A stretch of DNA of 64,000 bases. Source: Shewanella sp. Choline-02u-19. Its GTDB lineage: Bacteria > Pseudomonadota > Gammaproteobacteria > Enterobacterales > Shewanellaceae. Below are positions 34,306-43,432 of this stretch, in pieces. The DNA is taken from contig NZ_PJBE01000013.1 of the NCBI RefSeq assembly GCF_002836205.1, forward strand, positions 2,356,001 to 2,420,000, read 5' to 3'. The position numbers and the translations under genes were made by a program. Within the stretch, counting starts at the first letter, position 1. Every line of letters starts with the position of its first letter. Under the pieces are notes generated by a model, which searched no databases, was not told where the DNA came from, and saw nothing but the letters and a program-made list of their open reading frames with translations.

Positions 34306-35202
34306 CTATTGCTTAGGCAAATATTTAAGTGGGTTTACTGACTTCCCATGATAACGGATCTCAAAATGTAGCATGACCCGATTAGTGCCGGTATTACCCA
34401 TTTCAGCAACTGTCTGTCCAACATTAACAAGTTGCTTTTCTTTTACTAAGATCTTATCAGCATGTGCATATGCACTTAGATAATCGTCACTATGCTTTAT
34501 AATAACTAAATTACCATAACCTCGTAGTGCACTTCCTGCATAAACCACTCTACCACTAGCAGCAGCTTTAATTGCATCACCACGATTACCCGCGATCTTT
34601 ATTCCTTTATTTCCCTGCTCTTTGGCTGAGAAAGTTCCAATCACCTTACCTTTCACAGGCCAGAACCACCGACTTACCTTTTTAGGTAAGGTTGACTCTC
34701 GCTTGTGGATAACAGGGTTAACAACTTGTTGACTGCTTGTTACAGAGTACGCAGGCTTTGCAACTTGATCAAGCTGTTTTTTTGACGCTGTTTTAGTCGT
34801 TTTTTTATCAACGGAATTAGGCTTAACACTTTGTTTACTAACAGCTTTAGTGTTCTTCGCTGTCGATTTAACAGCTGTTTTTGACGTTTTTTTGGCAGTA
34901 TTAGTATTTGTAACAGATTTTTTAGAGCGAAAACTCAATACCTGTCCAGGGTAGATGGTATAAGGCTTTCGCAGGTTATTGACCTTAGCAACATCAGCAA
35001 AATCTTTATTTGCCCCCCAAGAGATAGAGTACAAGGTATCGCCCTGTTTAACTTTATATCGGCTACTGGTAATCGAACCTCTGTCATAAGACGGCTTTAT
35101 CGGGGAGTTCAAGGATTCCACGGGTGCGGGGCGCTCAGCTTGGAAGCTGCAACCTGATAATGCAAAAGTAAAAATGATACAGAAGTACGCAATAAACTTC
35201 AT
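34306..35202 (-). CDS. nlpD: NlpD: LysM / LytM-domain lipoprotein, amidase activator
   Basis: 298 residues. The lipoprotein signal ends LSGC (Cys18). A LysM peptidoglycan-binding domain (about 48-92; YKVKQGDTLYSISWG) is followed by a Lys/Thr/Ser-rich linker and a C-terminal M23/LytM domain (about 190-298). The LytM zinc ligands are degenerate (GIKI where an active enzyme has H/D; LHFEIR kept), as in EnvC and NlpD, which activate amidases (AmiC in E. coli) rather than cut peptidoglycan. It lies upstream of rpoS and downstream of pcm in the standard order. Confidence 0.95.
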   Translation of the reverse strand: MKFIAYFCIIFTFALSGCSFQAERPAPVESLNSPIKPSYDRGSITSSRYKVKQGDTLYSISWGANKDFADVAKVNNLRKPYTIYPGQVLSFRSKKSVTNTNTAKKTSKTAVKSTAKNTKAVSKQSVKPNSVDKKTTKTASKKQLDQVAKPAYSVTSSQQVVNPVIHKRESTLPKKVSRWFWPVKGKVIGTFSAKEQGNKGIKIAGNRGDAIKAAASGRVVYAGSALRGYGNLVIIKHSDDYLSAYAHADKILVKEKQLVNVGQTVAEMGNTGTNRVMLHFEIRYHGKSVNPLKYLPKQ

Positions 35203-35284
35203 ATGACTCGGCTACCCCAAATCGCAAATCTGCGACCATGACTTAAAATTTAGGACAAGGACTACAACAAGAGTAACAATAAAG

Positions 35285-35920
35285 TTAAGCAAGTTCACCA
35301 CTCACTAATGGCACAAATCGCACAACCTCTATTGCCTCTGACACACATTTATCACCCACACGAGTGACTTTCAGTAATTGCTGAGATGCTTCTCCTACAG
35401 GGATAACAAGCACACCACCCTCTGCTAGCTGTTCTATTAACGCGCTAGGCACACTCGCAGCAGCAGCGGTGACCATAATCGCATCATAAGGCCCTTTACT
35501 CGGCCAGCCTTGCCAACCGTCGCCATATTTAAAAGCAATATTATGTAGATCAAGCTTTTTTAAACGTTGTCTTGCTTGAATTTGTAGGCTCTTAATCCGT
35601 TCAACAGTACATAGCTGTGGTACTAACTGAGCTAATATTGCCGCTTGATAACCTGAACCAGTGCCTATTTCTAGCACCTTTTTCGGTTTACTTTGCAATA
35701 AAATCTCGGTCATCCTGGCAACAATATAAGGTTGCGATATGGTCTGTCCTTGACCAATTGGCAGTGCCGTATTTTCATAGGCTTTATGCCCTAGCGCAGC
35801 ATCTAAAAAACGCTCTCTTGGCGTATTAGCCACCGCTTTTAAAACTGACTCTTGACGGATGCCAGCTTCATACAGACTTTTTGCTAGATTCAAAGCTGAC
35901 GTTGACGCGAGCCGGTTCAT
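35285..35920 (-). CDS. pcm: Protein-L-isoaspartate O-methyltransferase
   Basis: 211 residues from ATG 35920 (an earlier in-frame TTG at 35935 is less likely). The SAM-binding motif EIGTGSGYQAA is clear, preceded by the substrate-site block ALPIGQGQTISQPYIVARM. The enzyme methylates abnormal isoaspartyl residues for repair of aged proteins. It is downstream of surE in the survival-gene cluster surE-pcm-nlpD-rpoS, which is conserved in gammaproteobacteria. Confidence 0.97.
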   Translation of the reverse strand: MNRLASTSALNLAKSLYEAGIRQESVLKAVANTPRERFLDAALGHKAYENTALPIGQGQTISQPYIVARMTEILLQSKPKKVLEIGTGSGYQAAILAQLVPQLCTVERIKSLQIQARQRLKKLDLHNIAFKYGDGWQGWPSKGPYDAIMVTAAAASVPSALIEQLAEGGVLVIPVGEASQQLLKVTRVGDKCVSEAIEVVRFVPLVSGELA

Positions 35921-35954
35921 AAATAACGGTTCCAATAGTATTAAAATTATTTGT

Positions 35955-36707
35955 CTACAACTCTACGGTTGCTAACCAAGTCGTCATTGCCGCTAACTGC
36001 TCAAAGGCGGTTAAGTCGACAGTCAATGGCGTTATAGAAACATAGCCGTTGGCAACAGCATAAAAGTCAGTACCTTCACTTGCGTCTTGTTGATCACCTG
36101 GCGGGCCTAACCAAAATATCTCTTTGCCTGCGGGATCTTGTGTCCTGATCATCCCTTCAGCTCTATGCCTTGCACCCAATCGAGTGATCTTGATGCCTTT
36201 AACATCAGTAATAGGCAGGTCAGGCACATTGATATTCAAAATCTTATCTTGCGCAATAGGTTGTTTCTGTAAGCCTTTAACAATTTTCAACGCAAAATAA
36301 GCTGCTGTTTCATAATGTTTTAACTCAGAGCCCACAAGCGAAATAGCTATCGCTGGAAAGCCTAAGAAGCGGCCCTCCATTGCTGCCGCAACAGTGCCAG
36401 AATAGAGAGTATCATCGCCCATATTTGCACCAGCGTTGATCCCCGACACTACCATGTCTGGTTCATCTTGATACAACTCTCTTATCGCAAGGTGTACACA
36501 ATCAGTTGGAGTGCCGCTCACCGAGATATAACCATTGTCTAACTTATTCAGCCGCAGTGGATTGGTCAAGGTCAGCGAGTTACTCGCACCAGAGCAGTTA
36601 CGATCTGGGCCAACAGTTAAGGTTTCTGCTATCTGCTTTAACGCGTTTGTCAAAGCAACGATACCTTCGGCATTTACACCATCATCGTTACTAATTAAAA
36701 TTTTCAT
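35955..36707 (-). CDS. surE: 5'/3'-nucleotidase SurE
   Basis: 250 residues. ILISNDDGVNAEG at the N-terminus holds the metal-binding Asp-Asp pair, and VGPDRNCSGASNSLTL and VSGINAGANMGDDTLYSGTV complete the active site. SurE removes phosphate from nucleoside monophosphates and short polyphosphate. Its ATG overlaps the truD stop (ATGA), so the two are coupled. Confidence 0.97.
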   Translation of the reverse strand: MKILISNDDGVNAEGIVALTNALKQIAETLTVGPDRNCSGASNSLTLTNPLRLNKLDNGYISVSGTPTDCVHLAIRELYQDEPDMVVSGINAGANMGDDTLYSGTVAAAMEGRFLGFPAIAISLVGSELKHYETAAYFALKIVKGLQKQPIAQDKILNINVPDLPITDVKGIKITRLGARHRAEGMIRTQDPAGKEIFWLGPPGDQQDASEGTDFYAVANGYVSITPLTVDLTAFEQLAAMTTWLATVEL

Positions 36708-37771
36708 TCTGTTGCAACGAGTTCCTGTTGTGCCGCTAGCATTTGTTTTCTAGCCACCTCTTGCACATCTTGATACTCAAACAGTTCTCGTAAGACAGAA
36801 GTAGCATAAGAGCCTGATGGTAAAGCAAATTTAAGCGTAATGGTATCTTCTTCAATTTGATACTGTAAATGCTGTGGTTCAAGTAGCAGAGCACGACGCT
36901 CCTGACTTAGCCCCGCATGTTCTAATCCATCACGATCAATCGCTAAGTCTTCAAGCGCGTTTGCTTCCACTTCAGCGGCGTCAGCTTGAGCTAATGGCAA
37001 ACCACGCCCCCACATAGGAGCCGAGAGTTGGATATCTTTTTTGGCCAAACGTGCGGTTAAGGTTTCATCCCATTGCTCGGCAATGAAATAGCTCTTGCTA
37101 CCCGCCAGCATGACACAATCACCGCTTAGCGTCGCAATGCCATGTGAGGCTAATCTCGCGGATGTAGCCACATTAAACACATTCGAGCGAACAGCAGAAA
37201 GATACATACTGCGTTTATTGCGGTCTTTAACATTGCGACCGCCAAACATCTGCCGACCAAATACAAGGTTCTTGCCTTCATGACCAAAACGTTGCTCACC
37301 AAAATAATTGGGGACACCTATTTGAGTTATCTTTTCCAACCGAGCGACAACATCGTCAATCTCAGTGACGTTTCTCAATACTAAGGTGAAACGGTTTCCC
37401 GCCAAAGCCCCTATCCGTAATTTTTTGCCATGACGAGAAGCGGTCATCACTGTGATTTTGTCACTGTTAAGTGCTTGCCAATTAGGTGTTTCTTTACCTG
37501 GGATACGAACACCAAACCATTGTTCGGTCACTGCATGTTTATCTTTTTGCCCTGCGTAAGTCACCTCTTTTGGATGAACATGAGCAAAACTTGAGAGCAT
37601 TTTTGCGACTTCGAGTGTATTAAGGCCATCTTTGCGAATGTGTAGCAGGTGGTGCTCGCCCTCGCCTGTTGGCACAAAAGGCAGAATTTCTTGTACTAAG
37701 AAATCACTATTATGTGTTCTTAGATCAGCAGTAGCTGCGGGCTTACCGTGTAAATAATGAAGTTCGCTCAT
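36704..37771 (-). CDS. truD: tRNA pseudouridine-13 synthase
   Basis: 355 residues. The catalytic Asp is in TYAGQKDKHAVTEQWFGV, and the TruD-family blocks NYFGEQRFGHEGKN and LYGxGLP-like WGRGLPLAQ are visible. It makes pseudouridine 13 in tRNA-Glu. It lies in ispD-ispF-truD-surE-pcm order and overlaps surE by 4 bases. Confidence 0.96.
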   Translation of the reverse strand: MSELHYLHGKPAATADLRTHNSDFLVQEILPFVPTGEGEHHLLHIRKDGLNTLEVAKMLSSFAHVHPKEVTYAGQKDKHAVTEQWFGVRIPGKETPNWQALNSDKITVMTASRHGKKLRIGALAGNRFTLVLRNVTEIDDVVARLEKITQIGVPNYFGEQRFGHEGKNLVFGRQMFGGRNVKDRNKRSMYLSAVRSNVFNVATSARLASHGIATLSGDCVMLAGSKSYFIAEQWDETLTARLAKKDIQLSAPMWGRGLPLAQADAAEVEANALEDLAIDRDGLEHAGLSQERRALLLEPQHLQYQIEEDTITLKFALPSGSYATSVLRELFEYQDVQEVARKQMLAAQQELVATE

Positions 37772-37786
37772 ATCTCTATAATCTCT

Positions 37787-38266
37787 TTATATCTTTGCCA
37801 GCAGCACTACAGCTTCAACTGCAATACCTTCTTTTCTGCCTGTGAAACCAAGCTTCTCTGTCGTTGTCGCTTTAACATTAATATCGCCAATATCAGACTG
37901 CAGATCCGCAGCTAACAAACAACGAATACTTTCTATATGTGGTGCCATCTTTGGGGCTTGCGCAATAATGGTCACATCCAAATTTGATAACGAAAAGCCT
38001 AAATCCAGCACCAATTTATAACAGTGCCTCAGCAAGACCCGGCTGTCAGCGCCTTTAAACTGGGCGTCAGTATCCGGAAAGTGCTTACCTATATCACCCA
38101 ATGCCATTGCACCGAGTATTGCATCAGAAATGGCATGTAACACCACATCACCATCTGAGTGCGCAATAAGACCAACATCGAAAGGGACAACAACGCCGCC
38201 TAAGATCAATGGTGGTTCGCCGCCAAATTTATGCACATCGAACCCATGGCCAATTCTAATTTTCAT
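37787..38266 (-). CDS. ispF: 2-C-methyl-D-erythritol 2,4-cyclodiphosphate synthase
   Basis: 159 residues from ATG 38266, with AGGA at a good distance. RIGHGFDVHKFGG and LIAHSDGDVVLHAISDAILGA hold the zinc ligands (Asp/His) of the trimeric active site. It converts CDP-ME 2-phosphate to MEcPP in the non-mevalonate isoprenoid pathway. ispD lies 38 bases upstream, so consecutive functions of the pathway are co-expressed. Confidence 0.97.
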   Translation of the reverse strand: MKIRIGHGFDVHKFGGEPPLILGGVVVPFDVGLIAHSDGDVVLHAISDAILGAMALGDIGKHFPDTDAQFKGADSRVLLRHCYKLVLDLGFSLSNLDVTIIAQAPKMAPHIESIRCLLAADLQSDIGDINVKATTTEKLGFTGRKEGIAVEAVVLLAKI

Positions 38267-38304
38267 TTCAATTCCTAGTGATGACACTAACCAGCGTTTA
38301 AACG

Positions 38305-39006
38305 TTAGCCTATGCTGCTTAGATTTTTAAGAAATAGCGAAGCCAGCTGCAGATCATCAGGATGGGTCACTTTGATGTTGTCAGCGCGACCGCTAATAAT
38401 ACCCGGCATAATGCCTGCCCACTCCATAGCTGACGCTTCGTCAGTGATAAGTGCTCCTGCAGCCAATGCAGCTTTTAGATTATCCCTTAACGGCTTAACA
38501 GGAAAATACTGCGGTGTTAAGGCATGCCAAAGTTTGTCACGGCAAACAGTATTACATATCTCGCCATTATCCTTGCTGCGCTTCATGGTGTCACGCACTG
38601 GAGCGCCTAATATCGCCCCTTGTGGAAAGACCGAGCTTGAAGCTATGAGTTTATCGATATCGGCATGACTTAAACAGGGGCGCGCCGCATCATGTACTAA
38701 CACCCAACTGTCTTCATCAGCATGTTGCAGAGCCGCAAGCACTGAGTCAGCTCGCTCATTTCCGCCAATTACGGCTAATAATTTAGGATGTGTCGCCTGA
38801 GGCAGCGTTGAAAAATACTTATCTTGTGGATGGAGCGCAATGATCACCGTTGAGATGCCAGCATGACTCAACAAGCAATCCAAAGTGTGTCCGAGGATCG
38901 TTTGCTCGTTAAGGGCTAAATACTGTTTTGGCACCTCAGCACCCATGCGACTGCCTATCCCTGCGGCTGGTACGACAGCGATGATTTGTTTAGTTGATTG
39001 GCTCAT
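38305..39006 (-). CDS. ispD: 2-C-methyl-D-erythritol 4-phosphate cytidylyltransferase
   Basis: 233 residues. The nucleotidyltransferase loop VPAAGIGSRMGAEVPKQYL is intact, as are VLVHDAARPCLSHADID and the C-terminal VTHPDDLQLA. It adds CMP from CTP to MEP in the non-mevalonate pathway. ftsB is just upstream, as in E. coli (ftsB-ispD-ispF-truD-surE). Confidence 0.97.
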   Translation of the reverse strand: MSQSTKQIIAVVPAAGIGSRMGAEVPKQYLALNEQTILGHTLDCLLSHAGISTVIIALHPQDKYFSTLPQATHPKLLAVIGGNERADSVLAALQHADEDSWVLVHDAARPCLSHADIDKLIASSSVFPQGAILGAPVRDTMKRSKDNGEICNTVCRDKLWHALTPQYFPVKPLRDNLKAALAAGALITDEASAMEWAGIMPGIISGRADNIKVTHPDDLQLASLFLKNLSSIG

Positions 39007-39039
39007 TAAAGAATTCCACTTAGCAGCTGATATCTAGCA

Positions 39040-39336
39040 TCAATCATTCTGTTTTGAGAGGCGGTCACCACCAACAACTCGAAAGAATGTCTCTCCCTCT
39101 TTAACCATGCCTAATTCGTTACGGGCTCGCTCTTCAATCGCTTCAGTTCCGCTACGTAGATCATTGATTTCTTCTCTTAATACTTGGTTTCTAGCCACCA
39201 ATTGTGCATTGCTCTCTTGCTGTAGTTTAATCTGCTCTTGCAGGTGAATAGAGTCCGCAAGGCTTTTATCCCCTAACCAAAGGCGATATTGCAGCAAGAT
39301 AAGTAACACTATTAAGGCAAGAAGAAGGCGTTTCAT
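39040..39336 (-). CDS. ftsB: Cell division protein FtsB
   Basis: 98 residues from ATG 39336. A single membrane helix (about residues 3-20) is followed by a periplasmic coiled coil (LQEQIKLQQESNAQLVARNQ) and the C-terminal segment RARNELGMVKEGETFF. FtsB joins FtsL and FtsQ in the divisome. An upstream extension of the frame is possible but would add a second hydrophobic stretch foreign to FtsB. It is separated from eno by a terminator. Confidence 0.95.
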   Translation of the reverse strand: MKRLLLALIVLLILLQYRLWLGDKSLADSIHLQEQIKLQQESNAQLVARNQVLREEINDLRSGTEAIEERARNELGMVKEGETFFRVVGGDRLSKQND

Positions 39337-39380
39337 GATGCTAAATAGAAAGAGTCTGGGAATAGTAAACAGATAGTACA

Positions 39381-39410
39381 ACAAAAAAGGCCACCGAGTG
39401 GTGGCCTTTT
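39381..39410 (-). terminator. Rho-independent terminator of eno
   Basis: The 11-bp stem aaaaggccacc / ggtggcctttt has loop gagt and a T-run on the minus strand, about 20 bases after the eno stop. Confidence 0.9.
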
Positions 39411-39426
39411 CAAAATTTATAGCAAA

Positions 39427-40722
39427 TTATGCTTGGCCTTTAATCTCGCTTAAGCCGTTATAAGGTGCTTTTTCGCCAAGTTGCTCTTCGATACGCAGTA
39501 ATTGGTTGTATTTAGCAACACGGTCACTACGACATAGAGAACCTGTCTTAATTTGGCCAGCAGAAGTCGCAACAGCAAGATCAGCAATAGTTGAATCTTC
39601 TGTTTCGCCGCTACGGTGTGAAATAACAACAGTGTAACCCGCTTCTTTCGCCATGCGAATTGCAGCTAATGTCTCAGTAAGTGAACCAATTTGGTTGAAC
39701 TTAATAAGAATTGAGTTAGCGATATTGTTGTCGATACCACGCTTTAAGATTTTAGTGTTAGTCACGAATAAATCGTCACCCACTAATTGAATCTTGTCGC
39801 CCATGATTTGAGTTTGGTAAGCCCAACCATCCCAATCAGACTCATCTAAGCCATCTTCGATTGATGCAATTGGATACTGCTCAGTTAATGACTTAAGGAA
39901 GTCAGAGAAACCGTTTGCAGTGAAAACTTTGCCTTCGCCAGCAAGATTATACTGACCATCTTTGTAGAACTCAGAAGCAGCACAGTCAAGTGCAAGCGTG
40001 ACATCAGTGCCTAGCTTGTAACCCGCTTTTTCAACAGCAATCTTGATCATAGCAAGTGCGTCTGCGTTAGAAGCAAGGTTTGGAGCAAAACCACCTTCAT
40101 CACCAACAGCAGTGTTTAAGCCTTTAGACTTAAGTACGCTCTTTAGACTATGGAAAATTTCTGCGCCCATACGTAATGCTTCACGGAAGCTCTTAGCACC
40201 AACAGGTTGAACCATGAACTCTTGGATATCAACGTTGTTATCAGCGTGCTCACCACCGTTCAAGATGTTCATCATAGGAACAGGCATTGAGTACTGACCT
40301 GGAGTACCGTTCAGCTCAGCAATGTGCGCATATAAAGGCATACCTTTAAATGCAGCAGCCGCTTTTGCAGCAGCCAAAGAAACAGCAAGGATCGCGTTAG
40401 CGCCTAACTTATCTTTGTTCTCAGTGCCGTCAACATCAATCATAATCTGATCGATTGTCGCTTGTGCCGTTGCATCTTGGCCCAGTAACGCGTCTTTAAT
40501 AAGACCGTTAATGTTTGCCACTGCCTTTAATACACCTTTACCCATGTAGCGAGACTTGTCGCCATCACGAAGTTCTAGTGCTTCACGGCTACCCGTAGAT
40601 GCGCCAGATGGTGCTGCAGCCATACCCATGAATCCGCCTTCTAAATGAACTTCAGCTTCAACAGTTGGGTTACCGCGAGAATCCATGATTTCGCGACCGA
40701 TAATGTTAATAATCTTAGCCAT
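39427..40722 (-). CDS. eno: Enolase
   Basis: 431 residues. GxTxG-type loop APSGASTGSREALELRDGD, VGDEGGFAPNL, the Mg2+ ligands in LALDCAASEF, SIEDGLDESDW and LVGDDLFVTN, and the catalytic Lys in ILIKFNQIGS are all there. It interconverts 2-phosphoglycerate and phosphoenolpyruvate, and in enterics it is also part of the RNA degradosome. It lies 128 bases downstream of pyrG with a terminator between them. Confidence 0.98.
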   Translation of the reverse strand: MAKIINIIGREIMDSRGNPTVEAEVHLEGGFMGMAAAPSGASTGSREALELRDGDKSRYMGKGVLKAVANINGLIKDALLGQDATAQATIDQIMIDVDGTENKDKLGANAILAVSLAAAKAAAAFKGMPLYAHIAELNGTPGQYSMPVPMMNILNGGEHADNNVDIQEFMVQPVGAKSFREALRMGAEIFHSLKSVLKSKGLNTAVGDEGGFAPNLASNADALAMIKIAVEKAGYKLGTDVTLALDCAASEFYKDGQYNLAGEGKVFTANGFSDFLKSLTEQYPIASIEDGLDESDWDGWAYQTQIMGDKIQLVGDDLFVTNTKILKRGIDNNIANSILIKFNQIGSLTETLAAIRMAKEAGYTVVISHRSGETEDSTIADLAVATSAGQIKTGSLCRSDRVAKYNQLLRIEEQLGEKAPYNGLSEIKGQA

Positions 40723-40805
40723 AATGCCCTCGATTTAAGTTTGAAAGATAAATTTAAAGTAAAAAGTAAAACGAATTTGTAATATCTAAACTCACATCAC
40801 CAAAA

Positions 40806-40839
40806 ACAAAAAAACCGCTCCCATTACATGGAAGCGGTT
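40806..40839 (-). terminator. Terminator of pyrG
   Basis: aaccgct and agcggtt form the base of a hairpin with partial inner pairing, followed by seven T on the minus strand, 12 bases after the pyrG stop. Confidence 0.8.
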
Positions 40840-40850
40840 GATATTTTGGT

Positions 40851-42488
40851 TTAGCCTAAATCGCGTTTCTGATACGCGGCAGCTGCTGCAATAAACCCTT
40901 CAAATAATGGCTGACCATCACGAGGTGTCGATGTAAATTCAGGGTGGAATTGACTCGCTACAAACCATGGGTGATTTGGTAGCTCAATCATTTCAACCAA
41001 TTGACGATCTGAAGAAAGGCCACTAAAAATCATGCCTGCATTTTCAAGACGATCTTTGTAGTTGTTGTTCACTTCATAACGATGACGATGACGCTCAACA
41101 CAACTGAGTTCTTTATAGGCTCCAGCCGCTTTTGTGCCTTCTTCTAGATGGCATAACTGCGCACCTAAGCGCATAGTACCGCCTAGATCTGATGTTTCAT
41201 GACGCTCTTCAACCTGACCTTCTTCGTTAGTCCACTCAGTGATCAAGCCAACTACAGGATGTGGTGTCTCTTTATTGAATTCAGTTGAATGCGCACCCTC
41301 AAGGCCCGCAACGTTACGTGCAAACTCAATCAGCGCAACTTGCATACCTAAACAGATACCAAAGTAAGGTAAGTTATTCTCACGAGCGTATTTAGCCGCC
41401 ATGATCTTACCTTCGATACCACGTTCACCGAATCCGCCAGGAACCAAGATACCGTCAAGACCTTTAAGGACTTCGTCGCCTTTAGCTTCAACGTTTTGTG
41501 AATCAATGTACTTAATATGCACAGATACACGATTAAACAGACCCGCGTGCTTCAACGCTTCGTTAACTGATTTATAGGCATCAGGTAGTTCAATATACTT
41601 ACCGACCATACCAATAACGATTTCGCCTGTTGGGTTCGCTTCTTGGTAGATAACGTGTTCCCACTCGTGCAAATCAGCTTCAGGACAATCAATGCCAAAA
41701 CGCTTAGTGACCAGTTGATCAAGATTCTGCGCTTTAAGCAAAGCAGGGATCTTATAGATACTATCAACATCTTTAAGTGAAATAACGGCACGTTCTTCTA
41801 CATTACAAAATAGCGAAATTTTCGCTTTCTCATTTGCAGGTACAGGACGGTCACCACGACAAACCAACACATCAGGAGCGATACCGATTGAACGGAGCTC
41901 TTTAACTGAATGCTGGGTAGGCTTGGTTTTAACTTCGCCTGCAGCGCCTAAGAACGGCACTAACGTAAGGTGCATAAAGAGTGTTCTTTCGCGACCGAGT
42001 TCAACACCCAGTTGACGAATAGACTCAAGGAAAGGCAGTGATTCAATATCACCTACCGTGCCGCCAATCTCAACGATGGCAACATCGTGGCCTTCGCCAC
42101 CAGCGAGTACCTTTTCTTTAATTGCATTGGTGATATGTGGGATAACCTGAATAGTGGCTCCCAAATAATCGCCACGACGTTCTTTACGCAATACTTCTTC
42201 GTAAATTCGACCGGTAGTAAAGTTATTACGGCGATTCATCTTGGTACGAATGAAACGCTCATAGTGACCTAAATCAAGATCTGTTTCCGCGCCGTCTTCA
42301 GTCACAAACACTTCACCGTGCTGTGTTGGACTCATGGTACCTGGATCAACGTTAATGTATGGATCCAGCTTCATAATGGTTACGTTTAGGCCACGGGCCT
42401 CTAAAATTGCAGCCAAAGATGCTGCTGCAATGCCTTTACCTAGTGATGAAACAACGCCACCAGTAACGAAGATATACCTTGTAGTCAT
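40851..42488 (-). CDS. pyrG: CTP synthase
   Basis: 545 residues from ATG 42488 (an upstream frame extension of 26 codons is not family-like; CAGG precedes this ATG). The N-terminal synthetase domain (VTGGVVSSLGKGI; KLDPYINVDPGTMSP) is followed by a class I glutamine amidotransferase with LVPGGFGERG, the nucleophile Cys in YFGICLGMQ, and the His/Glu pair in SQFHPEF. It makes CTP from UTP, ATP and glutamine. It belongs to the mazG-pyrG-eno order shared with E. coli. Confidence 0.98.
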   Translation of the reverse strand: MTTRYIFVTGGVVSSLGKGIAAASLAAILEARGLNVTIMKLDPYINVDPGTMSPTQHGEVFVTEDGAETDLDLGHYERFIRTKMNRRNNFTTGRIYEEVLRKERRGDYLGATIQVIPHITNAIKEKVLAGGEGHDVAIVEIGGTVGDIESLPFLESIRQLGVELGRERTLFMHLTLVPFLGAAGEVKTKPTQHSVKELRSIGIAPDVLVCRGDRPVPANEKAKISLFCNVEERAVISLKDVDSIYKIPALLKAQNLDQLVTKRFGIDCPEADLHEWEHVIYQEANPTGEIVIGMVGKYIELPDAYKSVNEALKHAGLFNRVSVHIKYIDSQNVEAKGDEVLKGLDGILVPGGFGERGIEGKIMAAKYARENNLPYFGICLGMQVALIEFARNVAGLEGAHSTEFNKETPHPVVGLITEWTNEEGQVEERHETSDLGGTMRLGAQLCHLEEGTKAAGAYKELSCVERHRHRYEVNNNYKDRLENAGMIFSGLSSDRQLVEMIELPNHPWFVASQFHPEFTSTPRDGQPLFEGFIAAAAAYQKRDLG

Positions 42489-42604
42489 TCTGAACCTGAG
42501 AAAAATGAGTTGGAAATATGTGCTTGTAAGAAAGCACGAGGACGGGGAAATATTATACCAAAGCATAGCGGATTCGACAAACTAGAATTAACCTAAAATT
42601 CAGT

Positions 42605-43408
42605 TTATTTGTCCGACTCAGCTCGTTTCACTTGATCCCAATAGCTATCCAATTCTGCTAATGTGTGTTCACTCATCGGCTTACCGTTAGCTTCGGCACT
42701 AGTTTCAACCCCTCTAAAGCGCCTTTCAAACTTTTGATTTGCTTGCCTTAATGCAGCTTCAGGCTCAACTCCCAAGTGCCGAGCTAGATTGACCACCGCA
42801 AATAGCAGATCACCCATTTCATCTTTAACTCTAGCAGGATCAATATCGTCTTGATTGACCTCATGCAGTACTTCATCAATCTCCTCGTGGATTTTTGCAA
42901 CCACTGGAGGCAATTCAGGCCAATCAAAACCGACACGAGAGACTCTTTTTTGAATTTTCATCGAACGAGAAAGTGCTGGTAGGTTAAGAGGAATATCATC
43001 TAGTACTGAATGTTGTTCACGCTCTGCGCGTTCAGATGCCTTAATTTTTTCCCAGTTTTGTTTTATCTGATCGGTACTACTGCTTTTGAGGTCGGTAAAT
43101 ACATGCGGGTGACGCCGAGTCAACTTATCGCAAATGCGATTAATGACAGTGTCAAAATCAAACATGCCCTGCTCTTTACCCAACTGGCAATAAAATACCA
43201 CCTGAAACAATAGGTCACCTAACTCGTCTGGCAGTTCATCAAGTGCAATACGCTCGATGGTATCGGCGACTTCATAGGCTTCCTCTAAAGTGAAAGGCAC
43301 GATTGATTGAAACGTTTGGGCTTTATCCCAAGCACAACCCGATTGAGGATCTCGCAGCTTTTGCATAATCGTCAGCAAAGGCTGCATGTTTCCCACTGGC
43401 TTAGTCAT
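42605..43408 (-). CDS. mazG: Nucleoside triphosphate pyrophosphohydrolase MazG
   Basis: 267 residues with two MazG units. The first has EEAYEVADTIE and DELGDLLFQVVF, and the second has EEIDEVLHE and DEMGDLLFAVVNLARHLG; these are the EExxE and ExxD Mg2+ motifs. It hydrolyses (d)NTPs to monophosphates, and in E. coli it lowers ppGpp effects. It directly follows relA, 24 bases after the relA stop. Confidence 0.95.
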   Translation of the reverse strand: MTKPVGNMQPLLTIMQKLRDPQSGCAWDKAQTFQSIVPFTLEEAYEVADTIERIALDELPDELGDLLFQVVFYCQLGKEQGMFDFDTVINRICDKLTRRHPHVFTDLKSSSTDQIKQNWEKIKASERAEREQHSVLDDIPLNLPALSRSMKIQKRVSRVGFDWPELPPVVAKIHEEIDEVLHEVNQDDIDPARVKDEMGDLLFAVVNLARHLGVEPEAALRQANQKFERRFRGVETSAEANGKPMSEHTLAELDSYWDQVKRAESDK

Positions 43409-43432
43409 TAAGCTTTCCTACTTTATGTTGGC